64,000 bases of DNA from Streptomyces canus (GCF_030815415.1 NZ_JAUSWW010000001.1:620001-684000), one strand, 5' to 3'. Shown: positions 9,772 to 19,641, numbered from the stretch's first letter. Made by a program: numbers and translations. Notes: generated by a model from the letters alone, not told the origin.

Positions 9772-9935
9772 CGTGGGCCCCAGGAACCGGGCTCGGAGCC
9801 CGGGTGCACTGGCCGAAGCCTCTGGGGAGGACCCGTACGTGGCACCGGATCGTTGCCGGGGTCGCCTGCCCCGGTGATCAGGACCCGGCCATCAGCGCCG
9901 TGCCAATGCCCTGTCAGCATCTGAGAGGTGGGCAT
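9765..9935 (-). CDS. Possible 56-residue leader/small protein coupled to the HTH gene
   Basis: ATG 9935 has a GGGAGACACC ribosome site. The 56-residue product (MPTSQMLTGHWHGADGRVLI...) has no recognised family. Its TGA overlaps the downstream GTG start (GTGGTGA), the arrangement of translational coupling. It lies about 270 nt downstream of a copy of the shared promoter module. It may be a genuine small protein or just a coupling leader. Confidence 0.4.
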   Translation of the reverse strand: MPTSQMLTGHWHGADGRVLITGAGDPGNDPVPRTGPPQRLRPVHPGSEPGSWGPRW

Positions 9936-10189
9936 GGTGTCTCCCGTCCGGAAGAGGTCGGCACGGCGCCGTTGTGCGAGGCAGGACGTACGTGTCTCCT
10001 CGAGGGGAAGACTGGAGAACGGTCCTTTCTGATGCCTCAGGACACGGTCATGGACGCCCGGCGCGGTGCCGTGTGTCTCTGAATGCGGCCGTACGGCGGG
10101 AGAGTTCGAGTATCGGGCCGGCGGCCGCGGGGGAAGCATCGGGCGACCGCACAGGGGCCGCCCGGGTGCATCCGTGTCAACTGGTAGTA

Positions 10190-10260
10190 AGCGCCGGGGT
10201 CCAGGACGTCTGGTCGCCAGCGTAGCCCCGTTCGGACCAGGCACAAGGGGACCACCGTCC
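10190..10260 (-). promoter_or_regulatory. Copy of the shared TAYGCT promoter module with leader
   Basis: On the minus strand GGGGCTACGCTGG is followed by CAGACGTCCTGGACCCCGG. This matches copies at 12.6, 34.1 and 35.9 kb. Sequence further downstream (GCCCGATGCTTC) also resembles part of the 35.9 kb leader, with deletions. It would drive the small frame and HTH gene. Confidence 0.55.
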
Positions 10261-10266
10261 CGTGTT

Positions 10267-10316
10267 GCCATGGCGGTGACCCGCCAGGACAGGTCCTGGC
10301 GGGTCACCGCCATGGC
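10267..10316. terminator. Perfect 24-bp hairpin after the slipin gene
   Basis: Arms 10267-10290 and 10293-10316 are exact reverse complements (GCCATGGCGGTGACCCGCCA at the outer end) with a 2-nt apex. It begins 12 nt after the slipin stop on the minus strand, the position of a terminator; there is no T-run. Confidence 0.75.
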
Positions 10317-10327
10317 GACACGGTTGA

Positions 10328-11185
10328 TCAGACGGTCTTGGCTGCCCCGTTCAGTTCCGGGTCCGGGCCGGTCGTGGTCCGGTCGGCGGGCGGCGGCGCG
10401 GTGGCCGGGGCGGCTGCTGCTGTCTCGCGGGCGAGGAAGGAGCCGAGTTCGCCGATGGTGCTCATGAGGGGGGCGGGGAATACGACGGTGGTGTTCTTGT
10501 CCACGCCGATCTCCACCAGGCTCTGGAGGTTGCGGAGTTGGAGTGCGAGCGGGTGGTTCATCATGATGTCCGAGGCGTCGCCGAGTGCCGCGGCGGCCAG
10601 TGATTCGCCTTCGGCGTTGATGATTTTGGCGCGCTTCTCGCGCTCGGCCTCGGCCTGGCGGGCCATCGCCCGCTTCATGCTGTCGGGGAGCTGGATGTCC
10701 TTGAGCTCCACCAAGGTGACCTCCACACCCCATTCGGCAGTCGTGACGTCGAGGATCTCGCGGATGCCGAGGTTGATGCGGTCGGTCTCCGAGAGTGTCT
10801 CGTCGAGGGTGTGCTGGCCGACGACCTTGCGCAGGGTGGTCTGGGCGATCTGGTTGATCGCCGTGTGAACGTTCTCGATCGCGATGACCGATTTCACCGC
10901 GTCCACGACCCGGAAGTAGGCGACCGCCGACACATCGACGCTCACATTGTCGCGGGTGATGATGCCTTGGGACTGGATCGGCATCGTCACGATCCGCAGC
11001 GACACCCGGTGCAGGACATCCACGACCGGGACGATGACCCGCAGCCCCGGTTCCCGTGATCCGACGAGTCGGCCGAACCTGAACAGCACTCCTTGTTCGT
11101 ACTGCTTGACGATCTTGACGGCCATGGCGAGTGCCACCAAGGCCAAGAGGATCGCAATGACCAGAAGGAAGATCAGAGCTTCCAT
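10328..11185 (-). CDS. Slipin / stomatin-like SPFH membrane protein
   Basis: A 285-residue band-7 protein. One N-terminal membrane helix ([20 protein letters not shown], residues 3-22) is followed by an SPFH domain starting [11 protein letters not shown] and the slipin core [19 protein letters not shown] charged coiled coil follows ([20 protein letters not shown]), then an Ala/Pro-rich tail. ATG 11185 is preceded by GAGGAGCAGC and opens directly into the membrane helix. Slipins assemble on membranes and organise protease or stress functions. A second, decayed slipin-like sequence lies at 31.1-31.6 kb. Confidence 0.93.
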   Translation of the reverse strand: MEALIFLLVIAILLALVALAMAVKIVKQYEQGVLFRFGRLVGSREPGLRVIVPVVDVLHRVSLRIVTMPIQSQGIITRDNVSVDVSAVAYFRVVDAVKSVIAIENVHTAINQIAQTTLRKVVGQHTLDETLSETDRINLGIREILDVTTAEWGVEVTLVELKDIQLPDSMKRAMARQAEAEREKRAKIINAEGESLAAAALGDASDIMMNHPLALQLRNLQSLVEIGVDKNTTVVFPAPLMSTIGELGSFLARETAAAAPATAPPPADRTTTGPDPELNGAAKTV

Positions 11186-11600
11186 GGTGCTGCTCCTCAG
11201 AATGAGGACCACGTCGTTGCCACGCGAGGTCCCGGGGTGCGTCGGCGGAGCACGGGAATGGCCCCGGCTCCGTCCGCAGGGCTGTCGGTGCGGCCTGGTG
11301 TGACCTTGGCGCAACGAGCCGCCCTGCCGCGTATCCAGCATCGTCCGGTGTCCCCGCACACGGCAGGGGCCGAACGACCCCACCTCCTGCCCCAGGCGGT
11401 TAGCCCGCCCGGAACGGGCAGGCGGCGGGGTCCCGTCCGGCATCCGGCCCTCTTCGGGGCAGGGACGTTCGGCCCCTGTGACGGGACCTGTGGGCACCTG
11501 TGGTCCGGCCGGCCCGGGCGGGACATTGAACGCAGGACGACGCCGGCGAGCGGACAGATACCGCGGTACGCCCACCAGAGCCCAGACAGGGATGAACATC

Positions 11601-12233
11601 ATGGCAGTACACGAAACTCCCGGCCCGCACGCGGGTTTCCACCTCCCGTCGCGACGCCGGGCCGGGACGGCCCAGAGGCCCGGCGAGACCACGACCGGCA
11701 CAACAACGACGGCCACAGCGGCCCGCGCCCAGGTCTTCCCGGGGCTGCGGATCGTGACCGGGTTCGTCTTCCTGTGGGCCTTCCTCGACAAGACCTTCGG
11801 CTGGGGCTACGCCACCGCGTCCGGCAAGGGCTGGGCCGACGGCGGCTCACCCACCAAGGGCTTCCTCAGCGGCGTCGCCGCCGGACCCATGGAGTCCACC
11901 TTCCACTCCTGGGCCGGAGCGGGCTGGGTGAACTGGCTGTTCATGCTCGGTCTGCTCGGCGTCGGCCTCGCCCTGGTCAGCGGCATCGCACTGCGGCTCG
12001 CCGCGGTCGCCGGCACCGCCCTGATGGCGTTCATGTGGATCGCCGAGTGGCCGCCCGCCAAACACCTGTCCGATGGCTCGCCAAGCATGTCCAGCAACCC
12101 GCTCATCGACTACCACGTCGTGTACGCCGTCGTCCTGATCGCCCTCGCGGTCGCGGGCGCAGGCACTACCTGGGGACTCGGCAGGATCTGGGCCGGCCTC
12201 CCCGTCGTCCGCGACCACGCCTGGCTCCGCTGA
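11601..12233 (+). CDS. DoxX-like four-helix membrane protein
   Basis: A 210-residue protein with about four hydrophobic segments ([74 protein letters not shown]) after a 40-residue Thr/Ala-rich N-terminus. The opening helix with its LDKTFGWGY turn fits DoxX/TQO small-subunit relatives, which may be part of quinone- or thiol-linked redox complexes. ATG 11601 is chosen because CAGGGA lies eight bases upstream; ATG 11592 is the alternative. Divergent from the slipin gene across about 415 nt that hold no other gene I can support. Confidence 0.8.
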   Translation: MAVHETPGPHAGFHLPSRRRAGTAQRPGETTTGTTTTATAARAQVFPGLRIVTGFVFLWAFLDKTFGWGYATASGKGWADGGSPTKGFLSGVAAGPMESTFHSWAGAGWVNWLFMLGLLGVGLALVSGIALRLAAVAGTALMAFMWIAEWPPAKHLSDGSPSMSSNPLIDYHVVYAVVLIALAVAGAGTTWGLGRIWAGLPVVRDHAWLR

Positions 12234-12249
12234 CCCCGGCCCGTACACA

Positions 12250-12420
12250 CTGCCCGCCGCGAGGTGCTCCTGGAGCACCGCCGCGGCCTCGTCCGGTACG
12301 TCACCGCAGCGGGCCAGGACCGCCTCGGGCGCGCCTTTGGCGACGAGCGGGCGGCTGCCGTCTGGACGCTCGACGAGCGCGGAGCCCCATGGCGCGCTGC
12401 CGGCGGGGGCGTGCGTTCGG
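12250..12420 (-). pseudogene. P-type ATPase nucleotide-binding-domain scrap
   Basis: The minus strand reads SALVERPDGSRPLVAKGAPE then AVLARCGDVPDEAAAVLQEH. It contains the KGAPE motif of P-type cation ATPases. It is cut on both sides and lacks the DKTGT phosphorylation site. Confidence 0.7.
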
Positions 12421-12625
12421 CGGAGGCGGAGCGTCGGCCGGCCCGGCAGCCTGTGCGACAGGACAGCGGACCCGCTCAGATCCTTTCAAGGATGCGCCGG
12501 GTGACGGACGAGAGCCCGCACCCCGCAGCCATCTGTGTCGAGCAACGACAACCGCCGGGGTCTGGGACATCCGTATCGCAGCGTAGTCCTCAACCCGGCC
12601 CGACGGACGGTCCGAAGCCGTCCGC
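12410..12625 (-). promoter_or_regulatory. Shared promoter module plus about 190-nt leader (copy 1)
   Basis: On the minus strand GAGGACTACGCTGCGATACG and GATGTCCCAGACCCCGGCGG are followed by a leader that aligns over its length with 35821-36030 on the plus strand. Conserved blocks include CGTCACCCGGCGCATCC, GGTCCGCTGTCCTG and GCTGCCGGGCCGGCCGA. What it now drives is only the P-type ATPase scrap. Confidence 0.65.
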
Positions 12626-12958
12626 TTCTCGTTCCCGGGCGACCCCTGGACATGATGCCGCGCGGGTATGTCCGGTGTCCCGCGCGGTACTTGGGCAGCC
12701 AGCGCGAAACACTGTGACCGACGGCAGCCCGGGTACGACGGTCCGCGGTCCATGCACCACCTGAGGCCGCCTGCCGATGCCAGGTGGCAAGTGGACATCG
12801 CTGCGGCGCAGTTGGGCCATGGTGGTCTCCAGCGCGCCGGCCAGTCCGATCGGGAAGCCTGTGCCCGGGGACGCGGTCGGCCGCTCCTCCACGTACCGCA
12901 GGTGATCCGTTGCCGCGCCCGCCCGCTCGGCTCTCCGCGCGGGCGGTGCCGAATCCGG
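12626..12958. other. Intergenic stretch without a supported gene
   Basis: Open frames exist on both strands (for example RPTASPGTGFPIGLAGALET on the minus strand), but none has a recognisable family, ribosome site and clean codon bias together. Probably decayed DNA between the two P-type ATPase scraps. Confidence 0.5.
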
Positions 12959-13215
12959 TCAGCCCCGCGGCGAGTGCCGCTGCCAGACCGGGCCAGGACG
13001 GCGGCGAGTCTCCAGGACGGCCCGCACGAACGGCACGTACAGGGCGGCGGCTCCCAGCCCCACCGCGGCCAACACTGCCCACGAGAGGAAGGGGTTCTCA
13101 CGGGTGAACAACCGCTCCCGCAGCCCCAGTACAACGCCGAGCTGGGCGGCCAGCAACGCGAGGAACAGCGTGGTCTGCCAGGGCTGCCCGGTGTGCCGGG
13201 CGAGACAGGACCTGA
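12959..13215 (-). pseudogene. P-type ATPase C-terminal transmembrane remnant
   Basis: The minus strand reads PWQTTLFLALLAAQLGVVLG, then LRERLFTRENPFLSWAVLAA and ALYVPFVRAVLETRR before a stop. This is the last two membrane helices of a cation P-type ATPase. It lies upstream of the nucleotide-binding scrap at 12.3 kb, the wrong order for one gene, so two genes or a rearrangement are implied. Confidence 0.7.
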
Positions 13216-13454
13216 AGGGATCTGGCACGACTGGACTCTCTGTCCAACGCCTCGAAGGAATGGCGACCGCGAGAGCATGGCGACGGTGGCCTGCGTCTTC
13301 GACACTGTCCCGGCTCCGCGCCGGCCGCACGACATCGTGCATCCGCCCGGCGGACGCAGCGAAAGCCGGGTTCCGAGGACGGGCCCGAAAGCGGAGCCCA
13401 AACACCCCACGGCGCGAGCCGTAGGAATCCCCCTCGTTCACGAGGAGGAGGAAG

Positions 13455-14471
13455 TCAAGACGATTCACGCACGACGAGCTCAGTGGGAAGCGTGACGCGC
13501 CGACGCGGCCTCTCAGGATCCCCGATCTCCTCCAGAAGGATGCGTCCGATCATGGCGCCGATCTCCTCGACGGGCTGACGCACGGTGCTGAGGGGCGGAT
13601 TGGTGTGCCGGGCGATGATGGAGTCGTCGAATCCGACCACGGCCACGTCGTCGGGGACACTCCTCCCCTGCCTGCGCAGCTCCGCCAGAGCCCCGGCCGC
13701 CATGACGTCCGAGGCGACGAACAAGGCGTCGAGCTCGGGTACCCGTTCAAGGAGTGAACGCATCGCCGCCGCGCCGCCCTCCTCGGTGAAGTCGGCCGAG
13801 GCCGCGAGTCGGTCCGTGGCCTGGTGGCCCGCCTTCTCGAGGGCCTCACGCCAGCCCTGGAGCCTGCTGCGCGCTACGTCCATGTCAAGCGGTCCACTGA
13901 TGGTGGCGACGGTGCGCCGGCCCCGCGCGAGGAGGTGGTTGACGGCCGTCGCGGCTCCACCCGTGTTGTCGGAGTGCACGTGGCTGAGCGACTCGTCGGG
14001 GGAACGGCGTCCGGCGAGCACCGTGGGCAGCCCCATGTCCTCGAGCAGCCCCGGCAGCGGGTCGTGCTCGTGCACCGAGACCAGGAGCACGCCGTCGACA
14101 CGCCGTTCCGCGACGGACTCGGTGAGCTGGTCCCGCTCGGCCTGGTCGCGGACAAGCACCAGTTGGAGCTGTGTGCGGGTCTCCGCGAGGGCGGTGCTGA
14201 CACCGCGGATGACCGCCGAGAAGTAGGGCTCGGAGCCGAGTCTGCTCTCCGACTCGGGGATCACCAGGGCCACGGAGTTCGTCCGGCTCGTCACCAGTCC
14301 TCGGGCAACCGAGTTCGGGACGTAGTTGAGTTCGGCGATGGCGGCGAGCACGGCGGCCCTCGCCTTCTCACTGACGAGCTCGGAGCCGTTGATGACTCGT
14401 GAAACCGTGGTGCGTCCGACACCGGCGCGCGCGGCCACGGTAATGATGGTCGGGCGTTGCCTTTCCCCCAT
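13455..14471 (-). CDS. LacI-family repressor of the adjacent beta-glucoside operon
   Basis: A 338-residue regulator. Residues 8-55 form the LacI HTH and hinge (TIITVAARAGVGRTTVSRVI then NGSELVSEKARAAV). A periplasmic-binding-like sugar domain follows (SVALVIPESESRLGSEPYFS; DALFVASDVMAAGALAELRR; DDVAVVGFDDSIIARHTNPP). ATG 14471 is preceded by GGGAGGCGTC. It diverges from an ABC transporter/GH1 operon, and the gap between them holds two palindromes related to the CebR box, so local control by a beta-glucoside inducer is likely (CebR-like). Confidence 0.92.
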   Translation of the reverse strand: MGERQRPTIITVAARAGVGRTTVSRVINGSELVSEKARAAVLAAIAELNYVPNSVARGLVTSRTNSVALVIPESESRLGSEPYFSAVIRGVSTALAETRTQLQLVLVRDQAERDQLTESVAERRVDGVLLVSVHEHDPLPGLLEDMGLPTVLAGRRSPDESLSHVHSDNTGGAATAVNHLLARGRRTVATISGPLDMDVARSRLQGWREALEKAGHQATDRLAASADFTEEGGAAAMRSLLERVPELDALFVASDVMAAGALAELRRQGRSVPDDVAVVGFDDSIIARHTNPPLSTVRQPVEEIGAMIGRILLEEIGDPERPRRRVTLPTELVVRESS

Positions 14472-14599
14472 GACGCCTCCCTCGCTCGGCGATGCCTGGA
14501 CGGCTTTCACCTGCGCATTGTGCCAGATCTGAGGAGAGCGCCCGCGCGGCCCGGGTGCGGGCTCGCGACATCTTTCGGCAACGAAGTGGATTCAACTTC

Positions 14600-14680
14600 T
14601 TGACAGACGCCTTTCGTGGCGGCCAGGCTGCGGGCTCTTGGGTGGGTACGTTCCCACCGTCTATTGGGAACGTACCCACC
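14600..14680 (+). promoter_or_regulatory. Promoter and paired LacI-type operator of the beta-glucoside operon
   Basis: TTGACA at 14600-14605 and CAGGCT 18 nt later form a plausible promoter. Just downstream, GGTGGGTACGTTCCCA (14641-14656) and its exact inverse (14665-14680) are separated by 8 nt; each half is itself near-palindromic (TGGGWACGTWCCCA). This resembles the CebR box TGGGAGCGCTCCCA with a different centre. Position downstream of the start suits repression. Confidence 0.75.
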
Positions 14681-14754
14681 GGACAAATCATGCCTGCGGA
14701 GCGGACCGCGGGGCGCGAACTCCGGTGCGTCAGCGCCGCCGCTAGGAGGACTGA

Positions 14755-16065
14755 ATGGACAAGTTCCGAAGGACATTGCGTACGAAAGTCGTGACCGCTG
14801 TGTCCCTCGCGTCGGCTCTCGGCCTGGTCGTGGGCTGCGGGGGCAGCGACGGAGGGACCGGTGGGGGCAAGAAGGACGGCAAGGTCACCATCACCATGGG
14901 GCTCTTCGGCGTCATGGGCTTCAAGGAGACCGGTCTGCTCGACAAGTACATGAAGGAACACCCGAACGTCATCATCAAGGCGGACGTCGCGGGCGACGAA
15001 CAGACCTACTACACCGCCCTGCAGACCCACTTGGCCGCAGGCAGCGGACTCAAGGACATCCAGGGCATAGAAATTGGTCGGGCCAAGGAACTGTCCGACA
15101 CCCAGAAGGACAAGTTCGTCGATCTGGCCGGCGTGGCCGGGACAGACCACTTCCTTCCGTGGAAACAGAGCCAGGTCACCGCCGCCGACAAGAAGGTCAT
15201 CGGCCTCGGCACCGACATCGGCCCGATGGCGGTCTGCTACCGCAAGGACCTCTTCGAGCAGGCCGGCCTGCCCACCGACCGCGACGAGGTCGCCAAACTG
15301 TGGGAGGGCGACTGGTCGAAGTACGTCGACGCGGGCAAGCGGTTCAAGCAGGACTCGAAGGACGACAAGGTCGCCTTCATGGACAGCTCCAGCGGGCTGT
15401 TCAACGCCATGATCTACGGCAACTCCCAGCAGTTCTACGACAAGCAGGGCAAGCTGATCTACGCCACCAACCCTGTCGTGAAGGACGCGTGGAAGCTGGC
15501 CTCCGAAGCGGCCACGTCCGATCTGACCGCCAAACTCCGCCAGTTCCAGCCCGGTTGGGACCCTGGCCTGGCCAACAGCACCTTCGCCAGCACCGTCTGC
15601 CCGGCATGGATGCTCGCGCACATCAGCGAGAAGGCGGGACCGAAGAACAAGGGCAAGTGGGACGTCGCCAAGGCACCCAAGGGCGCCAACTGGGGCGGAT
15701 CGTTCCTCGGCGTGATGGAGAAGAGCCCCGTCAAGAAGGAGGCGCAGGACCTCGTCGCCTGGCTCACCGCCCCCGAGCAGCAGGCCTACCTCTTCGAGAA
15801 GATCGGCAACTTCCCTTCGTCGCAGACCGCGTTGGAGATGCCCGAAGTCGTCGATGCCACGTCGGACTACTTCAATGGTGCGCCCATCGGAAAGATCTTC
15901 GGCGCCGCGGCCCAGGAGATCCCCGACGAGCAGGTGCTCGGCCGTAAGGACGGCACCATCAAGGACATCTTCTCGCAGGGTCTGACCTTGATCGAGGCGC
16001 AGAACAAGAGCCCGAACGAGGCCTGGGAGACCACTGACGAGCGCATCGAGAAGGCCGCCGGCTGA
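14755..16065 (+). CDS. ABC transporter sugar-binding lipoprotein (beta-glucoside/cellobiose type)
   Basis: A 436-residue family-1 solute-binding protein. It has a signal peptide with lipobox LGLVVGCGG (lipidated Cys about residue 28), then the mature SBP fold with conserved features such as IGLGTDIGPMAVCYRKDLFE, LPTDRDEVAKLWEGDW and WLTAPEQQAYLFEKIGNFPS. A perfect AGGAGGA precedes ATG 14755. It is first in an operon with two permeases and a GH1 beta-glucosidase, so oligosaccharides with beta-glucosidic bonds are the likely ligand. No ATPase is encoded nearby; a shared MsiK-type ATPase elsewhere is the usual arrangement in Streptomyces. Confidence 0.93.
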   Translation: MDKFRRTLRTKVVTAVSLASALGLVVGCGGSDGGTGGGKKDGKVTITMGLFGVMGFKETGLLDKYMKEHPNVIIKADVAGDEQTYYTALQTHLAAGSGLKDIQGIEIGRAKELSDTQKDKFVDLAGVAGTDHFLPWKQSQVTAADKKVIGLGTDIGPMAVCYRKDLFEQAGLPTDRDEVAKLWEGDWSKYVDAGKRFKQDSKDDKVAFMDSSSGLFNAMIYGNSQQFYDKQGKLIYATNPVVKDAWKLASEAATSDLTAKLRQFQPGWDPGLANSTFASTVCPAWMLAHISEKAGPKNKGKWDVAKAPKGANWGGSFLGVMEKSPVKKEAQDLVAWLTAPEQQAYLFEKIGNFPSSQTALEMPEVVDATSDYFNGAPIGKIFGAAAQEIPDEQVLGRKDGTIKDIFSQGLTLIEAQNKSPNEAWETTDERIEKAAG

Positions 16066-16165
16066 CCTGGGGCCCTTGCCCGCCGCCGCCCGGCGCCCTA
16101 CGCACGGCCCCTACGGGTCGCCGGGCCCCTGCCCGCCTCTCCCCCTCCAGGAAGGACGCCTTCCG

Positions 16166-17137
16166 GTGGCCATCTCCACCTCGACACCCCCCGACGGTGC
16201 GCCCGGCATCGGCGCGGAGCGTCAGCGGCGCCGTACGCTGCTGCACCGCCTCGACGTCCGGGGTGCCCCGTACGCCTTCGTCGCCCCGTTCTTCATCGTG
16301 TTCGCCGCCTTCAGCTTCTACCCGCTCATCTACACCTCGTGGATCTCGCTGCACCGCGTCGAACTGTCGACCCTGAACCTCATGGAGTGGGTCGGCTTCG
16401 ACAACTACACGGCGCTGTGGGACGACGACCGATTCTGGAACGCGCTCCTCAACACCTTCACCATCGGTGTCCTGTCGACCGTGCCCCAGCTGCTGATGGC
16501 GCTCGGACTGGCGCACCTGCTCAACTACCAGCTGCGCGGCTCCACCTTCTTCCGCGTCGCCGCCCTGACGCCGTACGCCACGTCGGTCGGTGCCGCGGCC
16601 CTCGTGTTCACGATGCTCTTCGAACGTGACTTCGGCATGATCAACTGGATGTTGAGCCTCGTCGGTGTCGACAACCTCGACTGGGAGAACAACAAGTGGG
16701 CCGCGCAGACGGCGATTTCCTCCATCGTGATCTGGCGCTGGACGGGCTATAACGCGCTGCTCTACCTCGCGGCGATGCAGGCGATCCCGCGCGACCGCTA
16801 CGAGGCCGCGGCCATCGACGGCGCCTCGCGGTGGCAACAGTTCCTGAAGGTCACCGTTCCCGGCATCCGTTCCACCATCGTGTTCACCATCGTCCTGTCC
16901 ACGATCGGCGCCACGCAGCTCTTCGGTGAGCCCTTGATCTTCGGCCAGGGTCCGAACGGCATCACGGGGGGTGCCGACAACCAGTACCAGACGCTGGGTC
17001 TGCTGCTGTACGAGGAGGGCTGGAAGAACTACCAGATGGGCCGGGCCGCCACGGTCGCCTGGGCGATGTTCCTGCTGCTCATTGTCGTGTTCGTCGTCCA
17101 ACGAATCGTCAAGCGCGTCATCACGCGCAGGACCTGA
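16166..17137 (+). CDS. ABC sugar transporter permease 1 (MalF-type)
   Basis: A 323-residue inner-membrane permease with six predicted helices (first: YAFVAPFFIVFAAFSFYPLI) and the EAA loop (YEAAAIDGASRWQQFLKVTV) that docks the ATPase. GTG 16166 is chosen because AGGAAGG lies upstream and the family N-terminus begins shortly after; the open frame reaches back to 16076 without support. It starts 100 nt after the binding-protein gene and ends 12 nt before permease 2. Confidence 0.93.
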   Translation: MAISTSTPPDGAPGIGAERQRRRTLLHRLDVRGAPYAFVAPFFIVFAAFSFYPLIYTSWISLHRVELSTLNLMEWVGFDNYTALWDDDRFWNALLNTFTIGVLSTVPQLLMALGLAHLLNYQLRGSTFFRVAALTPYATSVGAAALVFTMLFERDFGMINWMLSLVGVDNLDWENNKWAAQTAISSIVIWRWTGYNALLYLAAMQAIPRDRYEAAAIDGASRWQQFLKVTVPGIRSTIVFTIVLSTIGATQLFGEPLIFGQGPNGITGGADNQYQTLGLLLYEEGWKNYQMGRAATVAWAMFLLLIVVFVVQRIVKRVITRRT

Positions 17138-17149
17138 CCGGAGATCTCC

Positions 17150-18091
17150 ATGACCACAGACAGCATCCCGGTCCAGGCGACGGACGCACGCCCCGGGACC
17201 GCTCGGAAAACCCGCAAGGCCACCCCGTCCGGTGAACGGCGCCGCCGACTGTTCCGGCACCCGGGTGCCGGACGTCAGCACCACGCGGGTCCCGTCGCCT
17301 ACATCCTGCTGGGGATCGCGGCGCTGTTCTCACTGTTCCCGCTGTACTGGACGATGGTGGCGGCCTCGACCGACAACACGCGCGTCACCCAGACGCCTCC
17401 GCCATTCCTGCCGGGACCCCATCTCCTGGAGAACCTCGGCAAGGCCTGGCAGGACGCCGCGCTGGGCAAGGCCATGCTCAACAGCCTGATCGTGGCCGGC
17501 GTGATCGCCCTGTCCACGGTCCTGTTCGCCACCCTCGCCGGCTTCGCGTTCGCCAAACTCCGCTTCAAGGGCCGCAACATCCTGCTGATGCTCGTGATCG
17601 GCACGATGATGGTGCCGCCGCAACTGGGCGTCGTACCGCTGTTCATGATGATGACGGAACTGGGCTGGGGCCAGAAGCTGCCCGCCGTCATCTTCCCCAC
17701 CCTCGTCAGCGCCGTCGGCGTGTTCTTCATGCGGCAGTACCTGGCCGAAGCACTGCCCGACGAACTCGTCGAGGCCGGACGGGTCGACGGTGCGCACTCC
17801 CTGCGCATCTTCTGGAGCATCGTGCTGCCGATTGCCCGACCTCCCATGGCCGTGCTTTTCATGATCACGTTCGTGCACGCCTGGAACGACTTCTTCTGGC
17901 CCTTCATCGTGCTCGACATGACCAATCCGACAGTGCCCGTCGCCCTCACCCAGCTCAGCGCGGGATACGTGCGCGACCAGTCGCTGATCATGGCGGGCGC
18001 GCTGCTCGGCACCCTACCTCTGCTCGCCCTCTTCATCGTCTTCGGCCGTCAGATCGTCGGCGGAATCATGCAGGGGGCGGTCAAGGGGTGA
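17150..18091 (+). CDS. ABC sugar transporter permease 2 (MalG-type)
   Basis: A 313-residue permease with about six helices (first: [19 protein letters not shown]) after a basic 45-residue cytoplasmic start. The EAA loop reads [31 protein letters not shown] ribosome site lies before ATG 17150. It pairs with permease 1 to form the transport channel, and the GH1 gene follows after 89 nt. Confidence 0.93.
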   Translation: MTTDSIPVQATDARPGTARKTRKATPSGERRRRLFRHPGAGRQHHAGPVAYILLGIAALFSLFPLYWTMVAASTDNTRVTQTPPPFLPGPHLLENLGKAWQDAALGKAMLNSLIVAGVIALSTVLFATLAGFAFAKLRFKGRNILLMLVIGTMMVPPQLGVVPLFMMMTELGWGQKLPAVIFPTLVSAVGVFFMRQYLAEALPDELVEAGRVDGAHSLRIFWSIVLPIARPPMAVLFMITFVHAWNDFFWPFIVLDMTNPTVPVALTQLSAGYVRDQSLIMAGALLGTLPLLALFIVFGRQIVGGIMQGAVKG

Positions 18092-18180
18092 ATGCCGTGC
18101 CGACCCCCGCTGCCGCGGCCCCTCCACGCCCCCACCTCGCTTCGCCTCCCCCTCCCCGCACGTCACCTGGAAGGACCCAC

Positions 18181-19641
18181 GTGAGCACCGCAACCCGACG
18201 CGTCGCGCCCGCCCCGGAGAACATCGCCGTCCGCACCTTTCCGCAGGGATTCATCTGGGGCACTGCGACCGCCGCGTACCAGATCGAGGGTGCCGCCTCC
18301 GCGGACGGACGCACTCCTTCGATCTGGGACACCTACTCGCGCATGCCCGGCAGGGTGCGCAACGGTGACACCGGTGACGTCGCCACCGACCACTACCACC
18401 GCTGGCGCGAGGACGTCGAGATCATGGCCGACCTCGGAGTGAGCGCCTACCGGTTCTCCCTGTCGTGGTCGCGCGTGCAGCCGACCGGCCGCGGCCCGGC
18501 CGTCGAAAAGGGGCTCGATTTCTATCGCGCCCTGACCGACGCACTGCTGGAAAAGGGCATAGAACCGGTCGTCACGCTGTACCACTGGGACCTGCCGCAG
18601 GAGTTGGAGGACGCCGGCGGCTGGCCGGAGCGCGCCACCGCCGACCGGTTCGCCGACTACGCGGCCCTGGCGGCACATGCGCTGGGCGACCGGGTGAAGA
18701 CCTGGATCACCCTCAACGAGCCCTGGTGCAGCGCCTTCCTCGGATACGGCTCAGGTGTCCATGCGCCCGGGCGCACCGACCCGGCCGCGGCCCTGCGCGC
18801 GGCGCACCATCTCAACCTCGCCCACGGCAAGGCCGTACAGGCCCTGCGCGCCGAACTGCCCGCCCGCGCACAGGCGTCCATCACGCTCAATATTCATCAC
18901 GTCCGCTCCCTGACCGAGGCAGCCGAGGACCTCGACGCAGCCCGGCGGATCGACGCACTGGCCAACCGTGTCTTCACCGGCCCGCTGCTGGAAGGTCAAT
19001 ACCCCCAGGACCTCCTCCAGGACACGGCGCATCTGACCGACTGGGCCTTCGTACGGGACGGCGACACCGCCACCATCCACCAGCCGCTGGACTTCCTGGG
19101 CGTCAACTACTACACACCCACACTCGTTTCCGCCGCCCGGGGCGAGGCCAGCCATGGATCCGACGGCCATGGGATGAGCGAGCACAGCCCCTGGCCGGGC
19201 GCCGACAACGTCGCCTTCCACCGGCCGCCGGGCAGCACCACTGCCATGGGATGGGCGGTCGACCCCAGCGGTCTCTACGACCTGCTGACGCGTCTCAAGG
19301 CAGACTTCCCCGCGATGCCTCTGGTGATCACCGAGAACGGGGCCGCGTTCGACGACTACGTGAACCCGGAAGGCGAGGTGGCCGACCCCGAACGCATCGC
19401 CTACCTCCACGGCCACCTGTCAGCCGTGCACCGGGCGCTCGTGGCCGGCGTCGACGTCCGGGGCTACTTCCTGTGGTCTCTGCTGGACAACTTCGAGTGG
19501 GGTTACGGCTACAGCAAGCGCTTCGGTGCCGTCTACGTCGACTATCCGACCGGCAAGCGCATCCCCAAGTCCAGCGCGCGGTGGTACACCGACGTGGTCC
19601 GCACCCACAGCCTGCCGCAGGAGAGCGGCGGGAACCGGTGA
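18181..19641 (+). CDS. GH1 beta-glucosidase
   Basis: A 486-residue glycoside hydrolase family 1 enzyme without signal peptide, so it cleaves imported disaccharides in the cytoplasm. Start of the fold: [20 protein letters not shown]. The acid/base Glu lies in TLNEPW (about residue 180) and the nucleophile in VITENGAA (about 385); [20 protein letters not shown] completes the aglycone region. GTG 18181 is preceded by GGAAGGACCCAC; an earlier in-frame ATG at 18088 overlaps permease 2 and adds only a Pro/Ala-rich stretch. Last gene of the operon, as bglC is in ceb clusters. Confidence 0.95.
   Translation: MSTATRRVAPAPENIAVRTFPQGFIWGTATAAYQIEGAASADGRTPSIWDTYSRMPGRVRNGDTGDVATDHYHRWREDVEIMADLGVSAYRFSLSWSRVQPTGRGPAVEKGLDFYRALTDALLEKGIEPVVTLYHWDLPQELEDAGGWPERATADRFADYAALAAHALGDRVKTWITLNEPWCSAFLGYGSGVHAPGRTDPAAALRAAHHLNLAHGKAVQALRAELPARAQASITLNIHHVRSLTEAAEDLDAARRIDALANRVFTGPLLEGQYPQDLLQDTAHLTDWAFVRDGDTATIHQPLDFLGVNYYTPTLVSAARGEASHGSDGHGMSEHSPWPGADNVAFHRPPGSTTAMGWAVDPSGLYDLLTRLKADFPAMPLVITENGAAFDDYVNPEGEVADPERIAYLHGHLSAVHRALVAGVDVRGYFLWSLLDNFEWGYGYSKRFGAVYVDYPTGKRIPKSSARWYTDVVRTHSLPQESGGNR

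Noticed and set aside
14755..19641. The ABC operon considered as a chitobiose (das) or xylobiose (bxl) importer
   Set aside because: The partner hydrolase is GH1 and the operator resembles the CebR box; das and bxl loci pair with other hydrolases. The exact ligand still cannot be fixed, so no ceb gene symbols were given.
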